64,000 nt of DNA from Zygaena filipendulae (taxonomy: Eukaryota > Arthropoda > Insecta > Lepidoptera > Zygaenidae), in contig OU015655.1 of the NCBI GenBank assembly GCA_907165275.2, positions 12,102,501 through 12,166,500 of the forward strand. Direction: 5' to 3'. The translations under genes were made by a program, and so were the position numbers. Shown piece by piece: positions 24,140-36,813 of the stretch. The notes beneath the pieces are model-generated. The model did not search any database and was not told the origin of the DNA. It was given only the letters and a program-made list of their open reading frames with translations. Position 1 is the first letter of the stretch, and the number at the start of each line of letters is the position of its first letter.

Positions 24140-25609
24140 GTGTATATTAACGTATTTATATCTATCGTAACACGGCCGCGCAGACGCCGACAGACACGGG
24201 CCGTGCCCGGCCAGTATTCGCAAACTAAAAATATTTTGTCTGCGCGGTTCATGTCTGTACGTGTCTGTGGCTACATGCCGAGCAGGGTGAATAGAGCCTC
24301 GGAATTGTGCAGATTGGCACGTGTCTGGTACGCCCAGATGTAAATAAACGGTGTCTGTCGGAGCCGGAACTAACAGACAGACAGATTAAAAAAATGTACC
24401 GTAATATATTTCATATTATGCATTTAGTGAAAAGCTGTTAATTTGGAATTACAAACAGACACTTGGATTTTATTGATCTGTATAGATACAAAAACGTACC
24501 TATACGTACCTAAAGTATAATTTTGTAGGATCTCCAGGTATTTTGTGCGTACTTACATTAAAATAATGTAAATAATTTGCCCTTATAATATTTTATTACT
24601 AGAAAAACAAACGCTACCTTTCTATCTTATTAATTACATTAATACAAAAGGTGGTCTTATCGCTTCACTAGCGATCTCTTTCTGACAACGTTAATACTGT
24701 TCTTGAACGTATGTAGACATGTAATGTATGTAGGTAACTACTCGTTAACTACGTAAGTTAGACTGTGAATGAATTTTTCTCATTGTGTTTTCAGCTGTTT
24801 CAAGATTAGGGATTGCATTTAAGCTGTTGGCCATTGCGCATCAAATGACGAGTGAAAGCCGTACCGAAAACACGCGTGTCACGTTTTTCGTTATTTCAGT
24901 CACTTTTCAGCATCTATTTTGGACCTGAGCAGGAAACTGGCTTTCAAGAGAGCCATGTTTTAACTTGGGGAACAATCTAACATTGTCATTGGCGTTTCGC
25001 CATAATTGAAGAAGTAGATGAAGAGAGAAACATTGTCATTGGCCATTATAATTATAGACGCCATTATTAAAGAAGAAAAAGAAATGTACCTATCTCACGA
25101 TTGTCTTAGTAAAAAGGACATGAGCTACCAATGTGCCAAGCTAGGTCTATTACAAGATAATTGTACAATTATAGATATTATATTTATATAGATTGTACAA
25201 TTATAATTTTATAATTTGTGTGTGTATTTATCGCAGAAGATTAACCCTCCAAGGCTGCTAGATTTGAATGTGACAAAAACGAAAAACAAGTGAGCTGCCG
25301 ATAACACACATTAGGTTAAACTGTAAAATTCCACAGTGAATTGGCCGCTAATCACCAAGATTAGGACTCAGCCCGTAACTTTCCACTATTTGATTTGTGT
25401 TAAAGCACTTTATGTTGTGGGTATAAACTTGAGGTATACCCAGTGTGTAAATTTACCTATACTGTCTATTATCTACGCAAACTAAATAGATAGATATCAT
25501 TCAATGATTAATTACTGCTTCACAGAACTATGTACATGGTGTTTACTTTTTATTTTTTCATGACCGTTACAAAAGTAGTGCAGCAAACAGTCACCTGCAA
25601 ATATATTGA

Positions 25610-25740
25610 ACTAGCTGTTCGCCGCTATTACAGCAGCGTTAATTTCTAAGCTCTCACGAGAATTCAGGGATAAAAGTAACCTCTGTCCTTTTCCGTTCCT
25701 CTGACAACATGTATGCAAAATTTCATGATTATAGTTTCAG
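25610..25740 (-). repeat. Helitron-A truncated copy
   Basis: ACTAGCTGTTCGCCGC start, then AATTTCTAAGCTCTCACGAG, ATGTATGCAAAATTTCATGA. It abuts the plus-orientation copy beginning at 25755. Confidence 0.6.
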
Positions 25741-25754
25741 CATATTTATACTAA

Positions 25755-26060
25755 TCCTTACTAATATTATAAATGCAAAAGTGAATTTGTTTCTTACTTC
25801 CGCTTTCACGCCTCAATGGCTCAACGGATCATCATGAAATTTTGCGTACACGTTGTCAGGGATACAAAGAAGGACATGGGGTACTTTTATCCCGGGATTC
25901 TTGCGGGAACTCTGAAATTAATGCAGGTGAAATTTCATTAAATTGTGCATACTTGTTGTTGTCAAGGGTAGGTACAGAAAAAATATATGGTAGTACTTTT
26001 ATCTCGCAACACCCGCGGGATTTTAGAAATTAACGCGAGTGAAACCGCGGGAACAGCTAA
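25755..26060 (+). mobile_element. Helitron-A copy with internal repeat
   Basis: Starts TCCTTACTAATATTATAAAT and ends GCGGGAACAGCTAA (CTAA fits the Helitron CTRR rule). The TTGTCAGG..ACAGA..CTTTTATC..GCGGGA block occurs twice in tandem, which makes it longer than the 205-bp copy at 18109. Confidence 0.7.
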
Positions 26061-26185
26061 TATTAGGTATAAAGTTTGGATGGATAGACGAATGGAGGTT
26101 TGTTACTCAATCACGCCGTAACGGCCGAACAGAATTGGATGAAATTTGGCACAGAGATAGTTTACAGTCTGGATAAGGACATATA
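26061..26185 (+). repeat. Helitron-A 5' half, directly adjacent
   Basis: GTTTGTTACTCAATCACGCC, GAATTGGATGAAATTTGGCA and AAGGACATATAG follow the previous copy without a gap. The 3' end is missing. Confidence 0.6.
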
Positions 26186-26342
26186 GTGTAATTTTTAATT
26201 CATCATCATCATCATATATATCATATTATTATATATTTATATATAACATGATATATTATATATTTCCATTTTCAAATGACAAAAGTTACCTACTAAAAAT
26301 ATAGTCAATAAACAAAATTTTTATTAATTCACAAAAACTTAC

Positions 26343-26366
26343 TTGATCTCTAGACACTTTTGATGT
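26343..26366. repeat. solo Tc1 terminal repeat
   Basis: TTGATCTCTAGACACTTTTG (26343-26362) differs by one base from the terminal repeat of the Tc1 element at 16376-17932. No partner end or transposase lies nearby, so it is a remnant. Confidence 0.7.
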
Positions 26367-26889
26367 TTTTACAGCGAACCGCAGAAAATTTTGGATGATA
26401 AAACTCATCAACCTGTATCTTAGAGGCTAGTATAGTATTATATTATCTGTGTTAGAGGTAATAACAATATTGTTACAAAAACAAGAATCTAATTCAAACA
26501 AACAACATTTTAAGTGGATAATTATTATGTTACTGCAATGATTAATTTTCCACAGCTTTTATTCTCTGAGAAATATATCCTGCTATCTGAATATACTGCT
26601 TATCATTAGTTATTTTATTTAATTGCCAAAATAAATGATATATATTACAATGAACCAAGGTAAACACTGCAACCAGGTGTTATGAGCTCGAATGTTAATA
26701 TACCTACTGTGCTAGAATTTATCTCTAGACTACCTACCTATTGAAGATTTAATGATAGAAATTTAGACGTCTACTTACTTTTTTCTTACTAGATAGATGT
26801 CAAAAAGGTGTACTTGCAAAAAAATATAGTCAATAGAATCATGTGTAAAATTTGTGGAATAAGATGAGCATATATGTCCATATCGGTAG

Positions 26890-27127
26890 CTCATGTGGAA
26901 CGCGCGTGGTCCGCTCGGTGGTTCACTGGTCACTCCCGAATAGTTCCCGACCGCAGTCCGACGTACAGTTATTGTATGGAAATAAATAATTGGCCCCAGT
27001 ATTCTCCTTTTGACGAGCTCTCCGGCGGATCCATTATGCTCGTTTGAGAGCTATTGGCAGCATACGGGCGTCGGAGCCGTAAGCCGTCTGCGTCGCTCAC
27101 CATACATCGACACCATGAATATCTCCG
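26890..27127 (+). promoter_or_regulatory. candidate 5' exon/promoter of exchanger 2
   Basis: A GC-richer island ends in CACCATGAATATCTCCG followed by GTACGG. The ATG has a good context, and the short reading MNIS plus one base ends in phase 1, the phase needed by the exon at 38458 (G+AC = GAC, Asp). This would give an unusually short N-terminus with no signal anchor, across an 11-kb intron. The link is speculative. Confidence 0.15.
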
Positions 27128-28230
27128 GTACGGTTTTATTTAATACAACAATAAACATATATAATTTGGTATATTAAACTCGTATACACGGCAAATGTGT
27201 ACACGCGCGAAAACTTATAAACGCGTTTTTTTTTTAAACTAGATCACTCTATTCAAGTGAGCCCCTCTGTTATGTACTAGTGCTTTTATTGAAAGTGAAT
27301 TTAGTGCTTTTGTGAGCTGAGCGAACGAATTAGCTGTTCGGTAGCACGCCGACGATTTGTAAGTATGGAAGAGATCGCCGGGATCGAGATCGGAATGATA
27401 CACAGGTTTTTGTTGCATTACTTCTCTCGACTGGATCGTGGTAGATAACTCATCATTGGTGAAGCTAAGGGCGAGCATAATATATTGAACAAAACGCCAC
27501 CTTCCCCACCACTCTCAGAAGCGTAACATCAAGTAAGCTTCAATATACTTAATTAAAAAGTCTAGTAAATTATTTCAATAAATAAGATACATAAACCTGT
27601 AGAAAATTGAAAAACCGCTGTCTACACTGTTCAGTCATTATTCTGAGGTGAGTGACTGTTAATTAATCTTCTCCGGAGGAGTCAGGCCCCTCCCAGAGAA
27701 TGCTGCTAGTTACTCCAATATAGATAATAGTACGGTTGACCTAATTTTTCGTGGTCCGCAAAGAAACTCTATGTCTTCTAGAATGGATTCATCGGCAATT
27801 TTATATTTTTGTATTAGGAAAGGAAAAAAAAAGAAGTTACAAAATGACCAGAAATCCTTATTGGAGTATAAACAATTTATCTGCTTGCCAAATTGTAACA
27901 ATACCTCGTCGCCTAATATCCACAATTACCTGTAGGTAAATGGTTAGAACAAGGGTGGGGCCGCATCTATGTTGCTCCATCGCCTTTACATAGGCACAGT
28001 AAGGTCGATTATCCTATAACGCCCGGGGACATTAGACCTTTTGGCACTACCAATAGGCACTATACATATGTGCTGCACCTCATACTCATAATATGTAGGA
28101 GTCATTGTAATGACTTAATAAAGAAAAATACGGCGAATGACTCGACAATAATGTGTTGATTCGAGTGTATCATGTAAACAACACACCTTTCTCATATTTA
28201 TATATATATATTTATATTATATATTTTTAA

Positions 28231-28554
28231 CTAGCTGTGCCCAGCGGTTTCACCCGCATGAATGGTTTTTATACAACACTTACAAACTTTTCTTCCCGAC
28301 AGACATCCGATTTCAATGAAACAATATAATATGCCTATATGTAACTCCAGGCTAAGCTTAATCTACCTGTGAAAACAGCATGACAATTGGTTCAGTAGAT
28401 GCGGAGATTATCGCGAACAAACAGACAGACAGAAAAGAATTTTAAAAACTTTTTTTTTGGGCTTGGTTACTCTTCTTTTATCACCCCTCTCAATTTAAGG
28501 TAAAAATATTCAATGTACAGAATCGCGGATTCTACTCTTTTATTATAGTATAGA
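28231..28554 (-). mobile_element. Helitron-C copy 3, full length
   Basis: Begins ACTAGCTGTGCCCAGCGG and ends TTATTATAGTATAGA, with CCAGGCTAAGCTTAATC and AACAAACAGACAGACAG. About 324 bp, reverse orientation, with a CRE-MITE starting 10 bases later. Confidence 0.8.
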
Positions 28555-28563
28555 TTGATGTTT

Positions 28564-28887
28564 AATGAGCATGTTGACAAAATTTTTTTTTAGTCCGTCT
28601 TGTAGATTATTAAAAAATATTGGACACGTATTTTTTTTTACTTAATCAAAAAATAACGGCGATATATTGAGTTGAAATTTCGTGTGACGTCACTATTCTG
28701 ACAGTTTGTACGGCGGTTTTAGCGGTTAGTGACGTCACGACCCCTCACCCTAAACTTTAATGCGCTTTATCTCTGTATATTTTAATTTATTTGAAAAAGC
28801 AAAAAATACGTGTCTATTGTTTTTTTTATTTTCTAACTGACGGACTAATTAGAATTTTGATTTTCAAAAATAGTCAACATCCCCATT
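28564..28887 (-). mobile_element. CRE-MITE copy 5
   Basis: Inverted ends AATGAGCATGTTGACAAAA and TAGTCAACATCCCCATT. Two TGACGTCA palindromes flank GTTTGTACGGCGGTTTTAGC. About 324 bp. Confidence 0.85.
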
Positions 28888-29933
28888 GGTGACATTCCAT
28901 TTGTTTCTATGAATTTTTTATGAGCCTTGCAAGTATTACCTGAAACTAGGGTGAAAATAGAGAAACTGATAACTGAATTCATGCGCGTATATTATAACTA
29001 ACTTAATCGCACCTATTGTTTAAAGTACGTTAGTTACAGAACTTTGTGATAAAAAGAATAAAGAGCAAAACATATAGTAAAGCCTGATAGGTAGTCCTAT
29101 CACACGTTCACATACCGTATGCAAGTCGGTGACAAGCCAAATATGGACTGGGTAGATGGGCTAAGTCCACTCCCGCCACGAGCTCATCGTGAGCATACCA
29201 ACCCAAGTGGGCAGACGCAAGCGGGCTTGGCACCGAATTCAAACCGATCAGTGGTAGTGGTAGTCTTTTTAGTTTTGTATTTTTGGAAGTCGGTTTTTAA
29301 TCTTCCATATTTCTCGAAATCTTAGTAACTTAAAGACAAAAGTTTAGTTTTTTGTCATTATCATAAGAAAGCATAATAAAACCGTTTTTTATGAGACCTT
29401 TTTCTTAGTTTACCATTTATCATTACTTTATAGAAAACATTCTTGCAAAATCTATGCAAAAGTGTGTTTTTTTTTTGTTTGTAACGCTTTCATCGTGAAA
29501 TTTTGCATACACGTTGTCAGAAGTCTTACCGACACAGAAAGGGACATATAGGGAACTTTTTATAACGCGGACGATATCACGGGGAATCCCCCGTCAGGAA
29601 TAAAATATAATATAATATGATAATTACAATCATTCCGTTAAAGGTTGGGCCAGTGATTCTTAAATGGTGAACTTTCTACCTGCATGTGGTTACACATCGA
29701 TTTACTGACCTACCAAGCAATGCCGAGCATGTGCGTAGTGAATGTTAACAACATGGCTCATAATATCATAACAGTAACCAAGTTTCATCGTCAATTGCTA
29801 CTAATTGTTCTAATCTGACCCGCCTGACTTACGTGTCATAAAGACCCACCGACAGGCACGCTCTAAATTGATAGGCAAAGGGCTCCATCCCGACTACTGC
29901 CATCACAAAAAATATATATATATTATCTTCAAA

Positions 29934-30150
29934 GATAATAATAATAATAATCCACATCACAACACACAGATCTACTTGATCCCACAGTAGGTAAGCTATT
30001 ATTAGCTTGTGTCGTAGAAATCAAGCAAACTTGGTATATACTACATAGAATTACATATAATTATATTATACTAGAGATATATTTCTAAACACACCCAGAC
30101 TGGAAAGTGGAATCCTGTGTTCATCACACGAAGTGCACCCCTATATATTT
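29934..30150 (-). mobile_element. SINE copy 2, head truncated
   Basis: (AAT)n then CCACATCACAACACACAG, CTTGTGTCGTAGAAATCAAG and CAGACTGGAAAGTGGAATCC, the same body as the SINE at 22812. The tRNA-like head is lost after ACACGAAGTGCACCCC. Confidence 0.65.
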
Positions 30151-30782
30151 CATTGAATAAGCCGGCGGAAAGAAAAGAAGGTTAATACTATTTTTGCATT
30201 AAATAAAAGTAATTTTTATTATACAAGGCCGAAACTGGCCAAAAGTAGTAGTTTTTGGCACTTTTTGTTTAAACCTTTCGATGTGCTGCAAAATTTGATA
30301 TTACAATAAAAAAACTATTACATACATTTAACCTATTTTACGTTGATATATACTCGTATTGATCTCTTTTAAAATGAATTAGGTATTTTAACATAATATA
30401 ATTGATTTTCTGCGATGGGTGGCGGTAGTTTCACACCTGTAAGAACCTTAAATTCGCGAGCTCCAGTAACGGGTCCGGGGAACACATCTGGGGTAAACGC
30501 TTTAGGAATCGCCGGTCTATACTATACTTTAATATATACTATAAATATACTTTAATAATAATATACTTATTATTAATATAATATACTTTAATAAAAAGTA
30601 AAACTAAGATTTTTTTATATTTTTCTTATCGAAGAATCGAAACTATAGATTTCAAAAGAAAAGACATCGTACATATATTATCGCGAGATTCGATAGTGTT
30701 GCATAGACGAGTATACAACTATACATACATACGCAACTCGCGTTGATTTCGGTGTTCCGGTAGTGTATATATAGGTATATAT

Positions 30783-31020
30783 GTGGACGCAGATAAGCAA
30801 TAACATGTTAACCCACAAAATAAAGTTACCTATTCAGAACGATTTATTGAGAGTTAGGGAACGTTTTTTAATTACGTGTTTACCTTATTACATTGTTTAA
30901 GTATGTAACTAAATATTGAACATAAAAAATGTTGACAGAAAATGGCGCTATAATTTTAAAACACGATTTACTCAAAATTTCTCCAGTGTGGGTTAACACA
31001 CTATTGCTTATCTATGTCCA
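30783..31020. mobile_element. MITE family F, copy 2
   Basis: Ends TGGACGCAGATAAGCAATAA and CTATTGCTTATCTATGTCCA. Internal GAACGATTTATTGAGAGTTA and AAATGGCGCTATAATTTT. About 238 bp. Confidence 0.85.
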
Positions 31021-31309
31021 TGTATAACTAGTATATGTGTAATAATATTATTTAGGATTGTTTATTTGGTGTCTGTCAAAATAAAATAAATATATTGTTA
31101 CTTCAAAACAAAGTAGACACATTTATCTCCTATTTATTATTAATTATATTTATGTAATGTTCTTCCTGTGTATTTTTTATATGATTTGAACTATTTATTT
31201 AATTTGTGATAATATCTAAACTTTTGTGCATTCGAATTGAATGATTGACAGAATTTTTGGTTATTTTAAATAGTTACATACATATGAAGCGTACGTCTCG
31301 TCAGTCTCG

Positions 31310-31425
31310 TCAGCTTTCGCACCTTAACGACTCGACCGATCATCATGAAATTTTGCATACACGTAGTCAGAGGTAAAGAAAAGGATATAGGGTACTTTTT
31401 ATCCCGCAATTTCCGTGGGATCACC
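31310..31425 (+). repeat. Helitron-A internal fragment
   Basis: GACTCGACCGATCATCATGA, ACACGTAGTCAGAGG and GGGTACTTTTTATCCCG in family order, with both ends missing. Confidence 0.55.
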
Positions 31426-31834
31426 TGTATATTCATTCATTCAAGACGAATTTTGTATATGGGATATGTAAGTCCGACGTGAGTGTATAGGGAGTTTAGT
31501 TGTTTAGCTTACGTGGTACATCAACCGCGTTCAACCTTGCTAGCCAGTCACAGTGCCCGGCAGCCCCAAGTGTACAGTCAGTAGCATATATGAGAATACT
31601 GTTGACAGTCGTTAAATCTTATTGCAACAGTAATAAAGTTCAAAGATTGACAAAGTTTTCACGTATTGCTGTCGCTTTCTGTACGGCCAATTGGCTATTT
31701 GCAACCGGATGAGGCGCCGCATCGGCCGCTCGCTTCCCCTTCTAACCCATGTCTCTTGTGCGAGCCACAAGAATTTCTCCACTGTGCCATTGTTGTTTCA
31801 TGGATGTATTATTGAGTTTTCTTTGTATATTTAG

Positions 31835-31990
31835 TTTCACTCGAGTTAATTTAGAAGTTTCCGCGGGAATTTCGGAGTAAAAAGTGCCTTATGTCCTTTT
31901 CTGTACCTACCCCTGACAACGTGTGTGCAAAGCTTAGTCATGATCGGTTGAGTAGTTAAGGTGTGAAAGCGTGACAAACTAATAAACAAA
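31835..31990 (-). repeat. Helitron-A copy, truncated
   Basis: CACTCGAGTTAATTTAGAAG, CCTTATGTCCTTTTCTG and GATCGGTTGAGTAGTTAAGG. Reverse orientation, no CTAG end. Confidence 0.6.
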
Positions 31991-32688
31991 ATTACGATTG
32001 CAGCCAAAAGAACTATAAAAGTATAAGAGGCAATTTTATCGCATAGTTACGATCTCCTCAAGACAACCATGAGAAAAGAATTGAAATATATAAAAATGGA
32101 TGATACCTATACAACGTGTACGTGATGATACCTATACAATAGACTGAAAATTAGAAATTAGTTTGTTCAGATTCGACTTCCGAATCGATAGCACTATGTT
32201 TTAATATTTTTATATTTTTTAATTTTACTAGCCCATGTCTAAATTATTTATAATACAATATTTGGCGCGTACGCCGCGCCGCCCATAGCAAAAACATCGA
32301 AGCGGTTATTGACACGTAGCTCGTAGGCGCGGGCGTAGCGCTTGAAATTTCTTAGATAGGTCACCTCCAAATTAATGTTGAATAACTTTTAGGCATCATA
32401 TTATTATTGTTTATTTTTTTAAATGGGGTGTATCAGGTTTTTAGTCAATTCATTAACACGTTGTATACCTACCTAGTCGGCCATATGAATTCCCTGTCTT
32501 AGATATATATGTGGACTCAGAGCGAAGAGAGGGAATACCTTGAATTGATCATTTTACGTATCGGACAAGACAATTTTTTTAAATTAACTCCTGATGTATA
32601 AGAATTCAAAGCTTTGCGCTGCCTGTTACTATTCCAGTCTCTAATACTCTGTATCGCTCATTCACTCATGCAACAATACACACCGCTC

Positions 32689-32775
32689 AGCCAATGAGGA
32701 GCGTTGCAACCTCGGTTAGTACTTCCGTTCGTGACGTTTCACTTCATTTGAGTAACTTGAAGTGGCATTATAAAA
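32689..32775 (+). promoter_or_regulatory. possible CCAAT/TATA promoter
   Basis: AGCCAATGAG at 32689-32698 and TATAAAA at 32769-32775 are about 75 bases apart, with GTGACGTTTCAC between them. The layout resembles a core promoter, but no transcript or downstream ORF is evident. It could serve exchanger 2, 5.7 kb downstream, or be coincidence. Confidence 0.2.
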
Positions 32776-33044
32776 CTGCCCATGCTTTTGTTTTGCAAAG
32801 CACGAGCAGGGCATAAAATACAAAAACAAATGTAATCATATATTATATCTAGCTCTTACTTCTTTTTTAAAGGCTAAAGGAACATGTTTCGTTCATTCAA
32901 AGTTAAAGTAAAGAGGTTATCTTTCTTGTTGATCACTAAGTAGGTACTTAATTTTTTATACCTACTAGGTTGTTTTTATAGCGCGGCAGTGCAACAGTTT
33001 CGCCAATTTCGTTTACAGCAATAATAGTGCTGTAAACGAATAGT

Positions 33045-33215
33045 AAAACTCGACGTGAACTATCGCGGGGATTTCAGGATAAATAGTAAGTACCCTATGT
33101 CCTCCTCTGTACCCCCGACAACTTGTATACAAAGTTTCGTGGTGATCAGTTGAGCCGTTAAATCGTGAAAGCGTAACAAACAAACAAACAAACTCACTTC
33201 GAACTTATAATAGGT
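33045..33215 (-). repeat. Helitron-A copy, truncated
   Basis: TATCGCGGGGATTTCAGGAT, CCTATGTCCTCCTCTGTACC, GTGAAAGCGTAACAAACAAA in order, reverse orientation. Confidence 0.65.
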
Positions 33216-33939
33216 ATTAGTTTTGTATAACCCACACTGTGTACACTATTTCGTATTTTGGTATACAATATTCTTTTATTAAATTCTAATAGGATACCTA
33301 TTACCTATATAATCTAACTTAGTATATATGATGATAGTGGACTACAAGTAGAAAGCCCTTTCTACTCACAAGGCGTTTAAGATCATAATCAATTGAAATG
33401 AACTTATGTCTGACAACTTATGGCCGGCTAATGCAGACTTCCTGCCTTCTTTGATCTGTCAATTTCCTTCACACGTACATACGTATTGCACTTAGGACCG
33501 TCGATCGCCTAAACGAAGCATGTCACGCACCATTTGACAAACAAATATAGTAGGGCAGTGGCAATTCTGTCTGACGCCCTCTGCCAAACCTAAAATTTTC
33601 ACCAAAGATAAGATATAGGTACTAAAGTCCAAAACGAAAGGATAAGTCGAAAATTCGCTCGCCAAGCTTGTAGCGAGCACGACTTTTTATTTCGTCTGAG
33701 GCGAGCACTTTATATTAGGATCACTGCTATTGTAATATTGTTTTTAAATAAATGAATAAATAAATACTATAATAATATGTAGTACCTACCTAATAATTAT
33801 TATGAAGTAAATTATCACACAGCAGTACGTAGCAGCGCGTGCACTATGTTTATAATAAATACTCATAGACAACTGATATAATCCCTCACGTGTCTTTTCC
33901 TTGTTAATGTAATATACTTACTATAATATTATATAGAGG

Positions 33940-34111
33940 AAAGATTTTTTTTTGTTTGTTTGTTTGATACGGTTTAATTAAAAAATTACTGGACCGATTT
34001 CAAAAATTATATAAAGCTACTTTATCCCTGAGTAACATAAGCTATATTGTAATCCGGAATTCCCGCGGGAACTCCGAAATTAACGCGGGTGAAACTGCGG
34101 GGAACAGCTAG
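33940..34111 (+). mobile_element. Helitron-A variant with poly-T start
   Basis: GATTTTTTTTTGTTTG at the left, CCGGAATTCCCGCGGGAACT, then TGCGGGGAACAGCTAG (CTAG 34108-34111) and T. Another copy begins seven bases later. Confidence 0.7.
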
Positions 34112-34117
34112 TGTAAT

Positions 34118-34305
34118 TCTACTAATATTATAAATGTGAAAGTGTGGATGTTTGGATGTTTGTTATTCAATCACGCAAAAACGGCTGAACGGATTAACGG
34201 ATTTGGATGAAATTTGGCATGCACGTTTTCAGGGAAACAGAGAAGAACATATGGTACTTTTTATCCCGGAGTTCCTGCGGGAACTCCGAAATTACCGCGG
34301 GTAAG
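34118..34305 (+). mobile_element. Helitron-A, 3' truncated
   Basis: TCTACTAATATTATAAATGT start, GTTTGTTATTCAATCACGC, CCTGCGGGAACTCCGAAATT, breaking off at ACCGCGGGTAAG before the hairpin is complete. Confidence 0.7.
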
Positions 34306-34436
34306 TTTATTTATTTCACCGTAATACCAGACAAAAAGTTTATAAAATTTAAACTTATTAAATGCAATAGCCATTAAAATTATTAAACGAAATTTCATCT
34401 GCAGGAATTGTCATTTGCCGGTCCTTAACAACAATC

Positions 34437-34607
34437 TGGGGCCGTATTTTTGAATCTCGCGGATCACTTTCGCACACGGAATCACGAATTCACATGCGAA
34501 TGCTCATACATTTTTTAAGCATTTAAAATTTAAATGCTAAATGATGCGAATCATTCAATTCCTTGTGCGAAAAGTAATTCGAGCGACTCCAAAATACTAC
34601 CCCTGTA
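34437..34607. repeat. short foldback element
   Basis: GGGGCCGTATTTTTGAATC on the left pairs imperfectly with ACTCCAAAATACTACCCCT on the right, and GCGGATCACTTTCGCAC pairs with GTGCGAAAAGTAATTCG. A central AATTTAAAT-type palindrome is present. No ORF. Confidence 0.5.
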
Positions 34608-34923
34608 CCTACCTATACCTACTCAAAAAAGAACGTCATTCCGTTGCTCCATTTCGAAGTGAAATCTGTAGAAATCAACAAACACACTAAAAAATGTGGT
34701 AGGATTATTTATTTATTTATTGGCGAACTTAATGAGAAGGTGGAAAAGGTGGTAATTACAGTAATTATGTGTTTTTCTAGCTCTACCTGTACTTATTGTT
34801 TAGGCTCTATATTTAGCATTTTCTAGTTTCAAAATAAGTCGCTTGCCCGCCCGGAGTGTATTGACGTGACGTCATGCATCCCATACTTAATTAATTTTAA
34901 TTTATGAGCATATTTATTCCTGA

Positions 34924-35210
34924 CTAGCTGTGCCCCGCGGTTTCACCCGCATGAAAGGTTTTTTTCCCAATATCAGATTTCAATGAGACAAAGCCTATAT
35001 GTAGCTCCAGGCTAAGCTTAATCTACCTGTGAAAACCGCATGACAATAGGTTCAGTAGGTGCGGAGATTATCGCGAACAGACAGACAGAAAAGAATTTTA
35101 AAAACTTTTTTTTTTGGCTTGGTTATTCTTCTTTTATCACCCGTCTCAATTTTAGGTAAAAATATTCAATGTACAAAATCGCGGATTCTACTCTTTGATT
35201 ATAGTATAGA
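34924..35210 (-). mobile_element. Helitron-C copy 4
   Basis: CTAGCTGTGCCCCGCGGTTTC start and GATTATAGTATAGA end (first motif given within its first 20 bases). It includes CAGGCTAAGCTTAATC and ACAGACAGACAGAAAAG. A family A copy follows three bases later. Confidence 0.8.
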
Positions 35211-35213
35211 AGA

Positions 35214-35452
35214 CTAGCTGTCCCCCGCGATTTCATCCGCGGTAATTTCGGAGTTCCCGCGGAGGTTGCGGGAAAAAGTACTCTACTCTCCACATTAGTG
35301 GTGGAGTTCCCGCGGGAATTCCGGGATAAAAACTATCCTATCATTTAAGTTGGAACATATTATAAATGGTTACAAAATTTTATCAAAATCCGTTCAGTAG
35401 TTTCGGAGTCCATCGCGGACAAACAACGTGACACGTGATTTATATATATTAG
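35214..35452 (-). mobile_element. Helitron-A copy, full length
   Basis: CTAGCTGTCCCCCGCGATTT start, two GGAGTTCCCGCGG blocks, ATCAAAATCCGTTCAGTAGT and TATATATATTAGA end. It differs from the 18109 copy in its middle. Confidence 0.7.
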
Positions 35453-36554
35453 ATTAAGATAAGATAAGATTTAAAGATCGTGTGCGGTATGTGGGTGACG
35501 TGCCACCAATGGCATCTCCAGTGCTTGGTGAACTCTAAACAAGCCATCCTAAAATCGTCAAATCCGGTTAGACAAGACATTGTAGCGGCAATTTGAGACA
35601 ATTTGCCGTAGATTGCTGTTGAACATGCCCGTTGTTATATCCTGACACATAGTTTTTCGTCAGCGCCAGTTGGTACTGTTTTATTGATGAAAAACGGCGT
35701 ACTGTCGTCAAGTGTACTGTAATTGTCTTGTATATTTACCATTTCGTGTCATGTTCCCGAGTGTAGTTGATTTCAGAGGCGAATATCATTAACACTCAGT
35801 CGGTGTGTATTGAAAACTGTTGGATTTTCAAATGCGTAAGTGGTATTTAAAAGGAATAGCTGGGAATAAAATAAAATAAATATAATAAACAAGTTACAAT
35901 CCAGCTTTCTGTTATTATCCAAAAACTGGCAACGGATTGGAATTTAAAACGAGTAGGTAGCTTTAAAAGTTTTCATGACACTCAAAAAGGCTATATAGTA
36001 AATGTTTATTCAAGAATACTATCGTCATCTTTTAAATATGTATATTATAAATGTCATCATTGCTATCGATTGACACTTCACGAAAATCCAACCGTCAATT
36101 AAGTAATTTCCACAAAAAAAGAAGGATCATTTTATCGCAAAAGCATTAATTGCCGCTGGTAAAATTAACGTTGTATAGGTAGATAAATCGTGAAAAATAA
36201 TTTTAGAAGAAGAAATTGTAATGTAACTTGCTTTTTTTGCATAAAATATGTTGTTGTCTCCTCATAATGAAGGATATAAGGAACTGATGATTTTATAATT
36301 GGCAAGATAAGAAAACGATTAACATCCACTTTAGGGATTGTTCCACCACTTCCGTTGCCTTTATTGGTATTTACAGTTATCAGTATGTATTACCTACTCA
36401 CATAATTATATCGTTACCAATTGTTCTAAGCTCTCCATAATGTTACATTAATTGAAATCGATTGTTGAATTGATTATTACATTGTAATAAGACCTACAAG
36501 AATTACAAATCTAGTTACACAAAACCCAATGTAAATTGAACGTCGAACTCAAAA

Positions 36555-36813
36555 TCTATATTTACACATAAAATGCTTTGTCCTGAATGACTGACTGACG
36601 GATCAACGCACAGCCTAAACCGCTGACACGAAGCTTGGAGGGTGAGTTCTTTGTATGACCTTGATATCCGATAAGAAAGGATTTTTGAAAATTCCCCTCT
36701 TAAGGGAGTGAAACGGGGTTGCAAAGTTTGTATAGAACAATTCCGCGGGAACTCCGAAATTATCGCGGACGTGAAACCGCGCGGTTACAGGCCAGTCCAG
36801 GCCCTACAGCTAG
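36555..36813 (+). mobile_element. Helitron-D copy 2
   Basis: TCTATATTTACACATAAAAT start, TTTGTCCTGAATGACTGACT, ACAATTCCGCGGGAACTCC, CCCTACAGCTAG end before T. About 259 bp. Confidence 0.75.

Noticed and set aside
25842..26033. Plus-strand ORF (and others at 46464, 18144, 53960-type repeats)
   Set aside because: They lie within Helitron copies; the shared words come from the element, not from a protein.
31500..31712. 70-codon ORF in a GC-richer patch
   Set aside because: No splice sites in phase, no recognisable motif, and it starts within probable repeat sequence.
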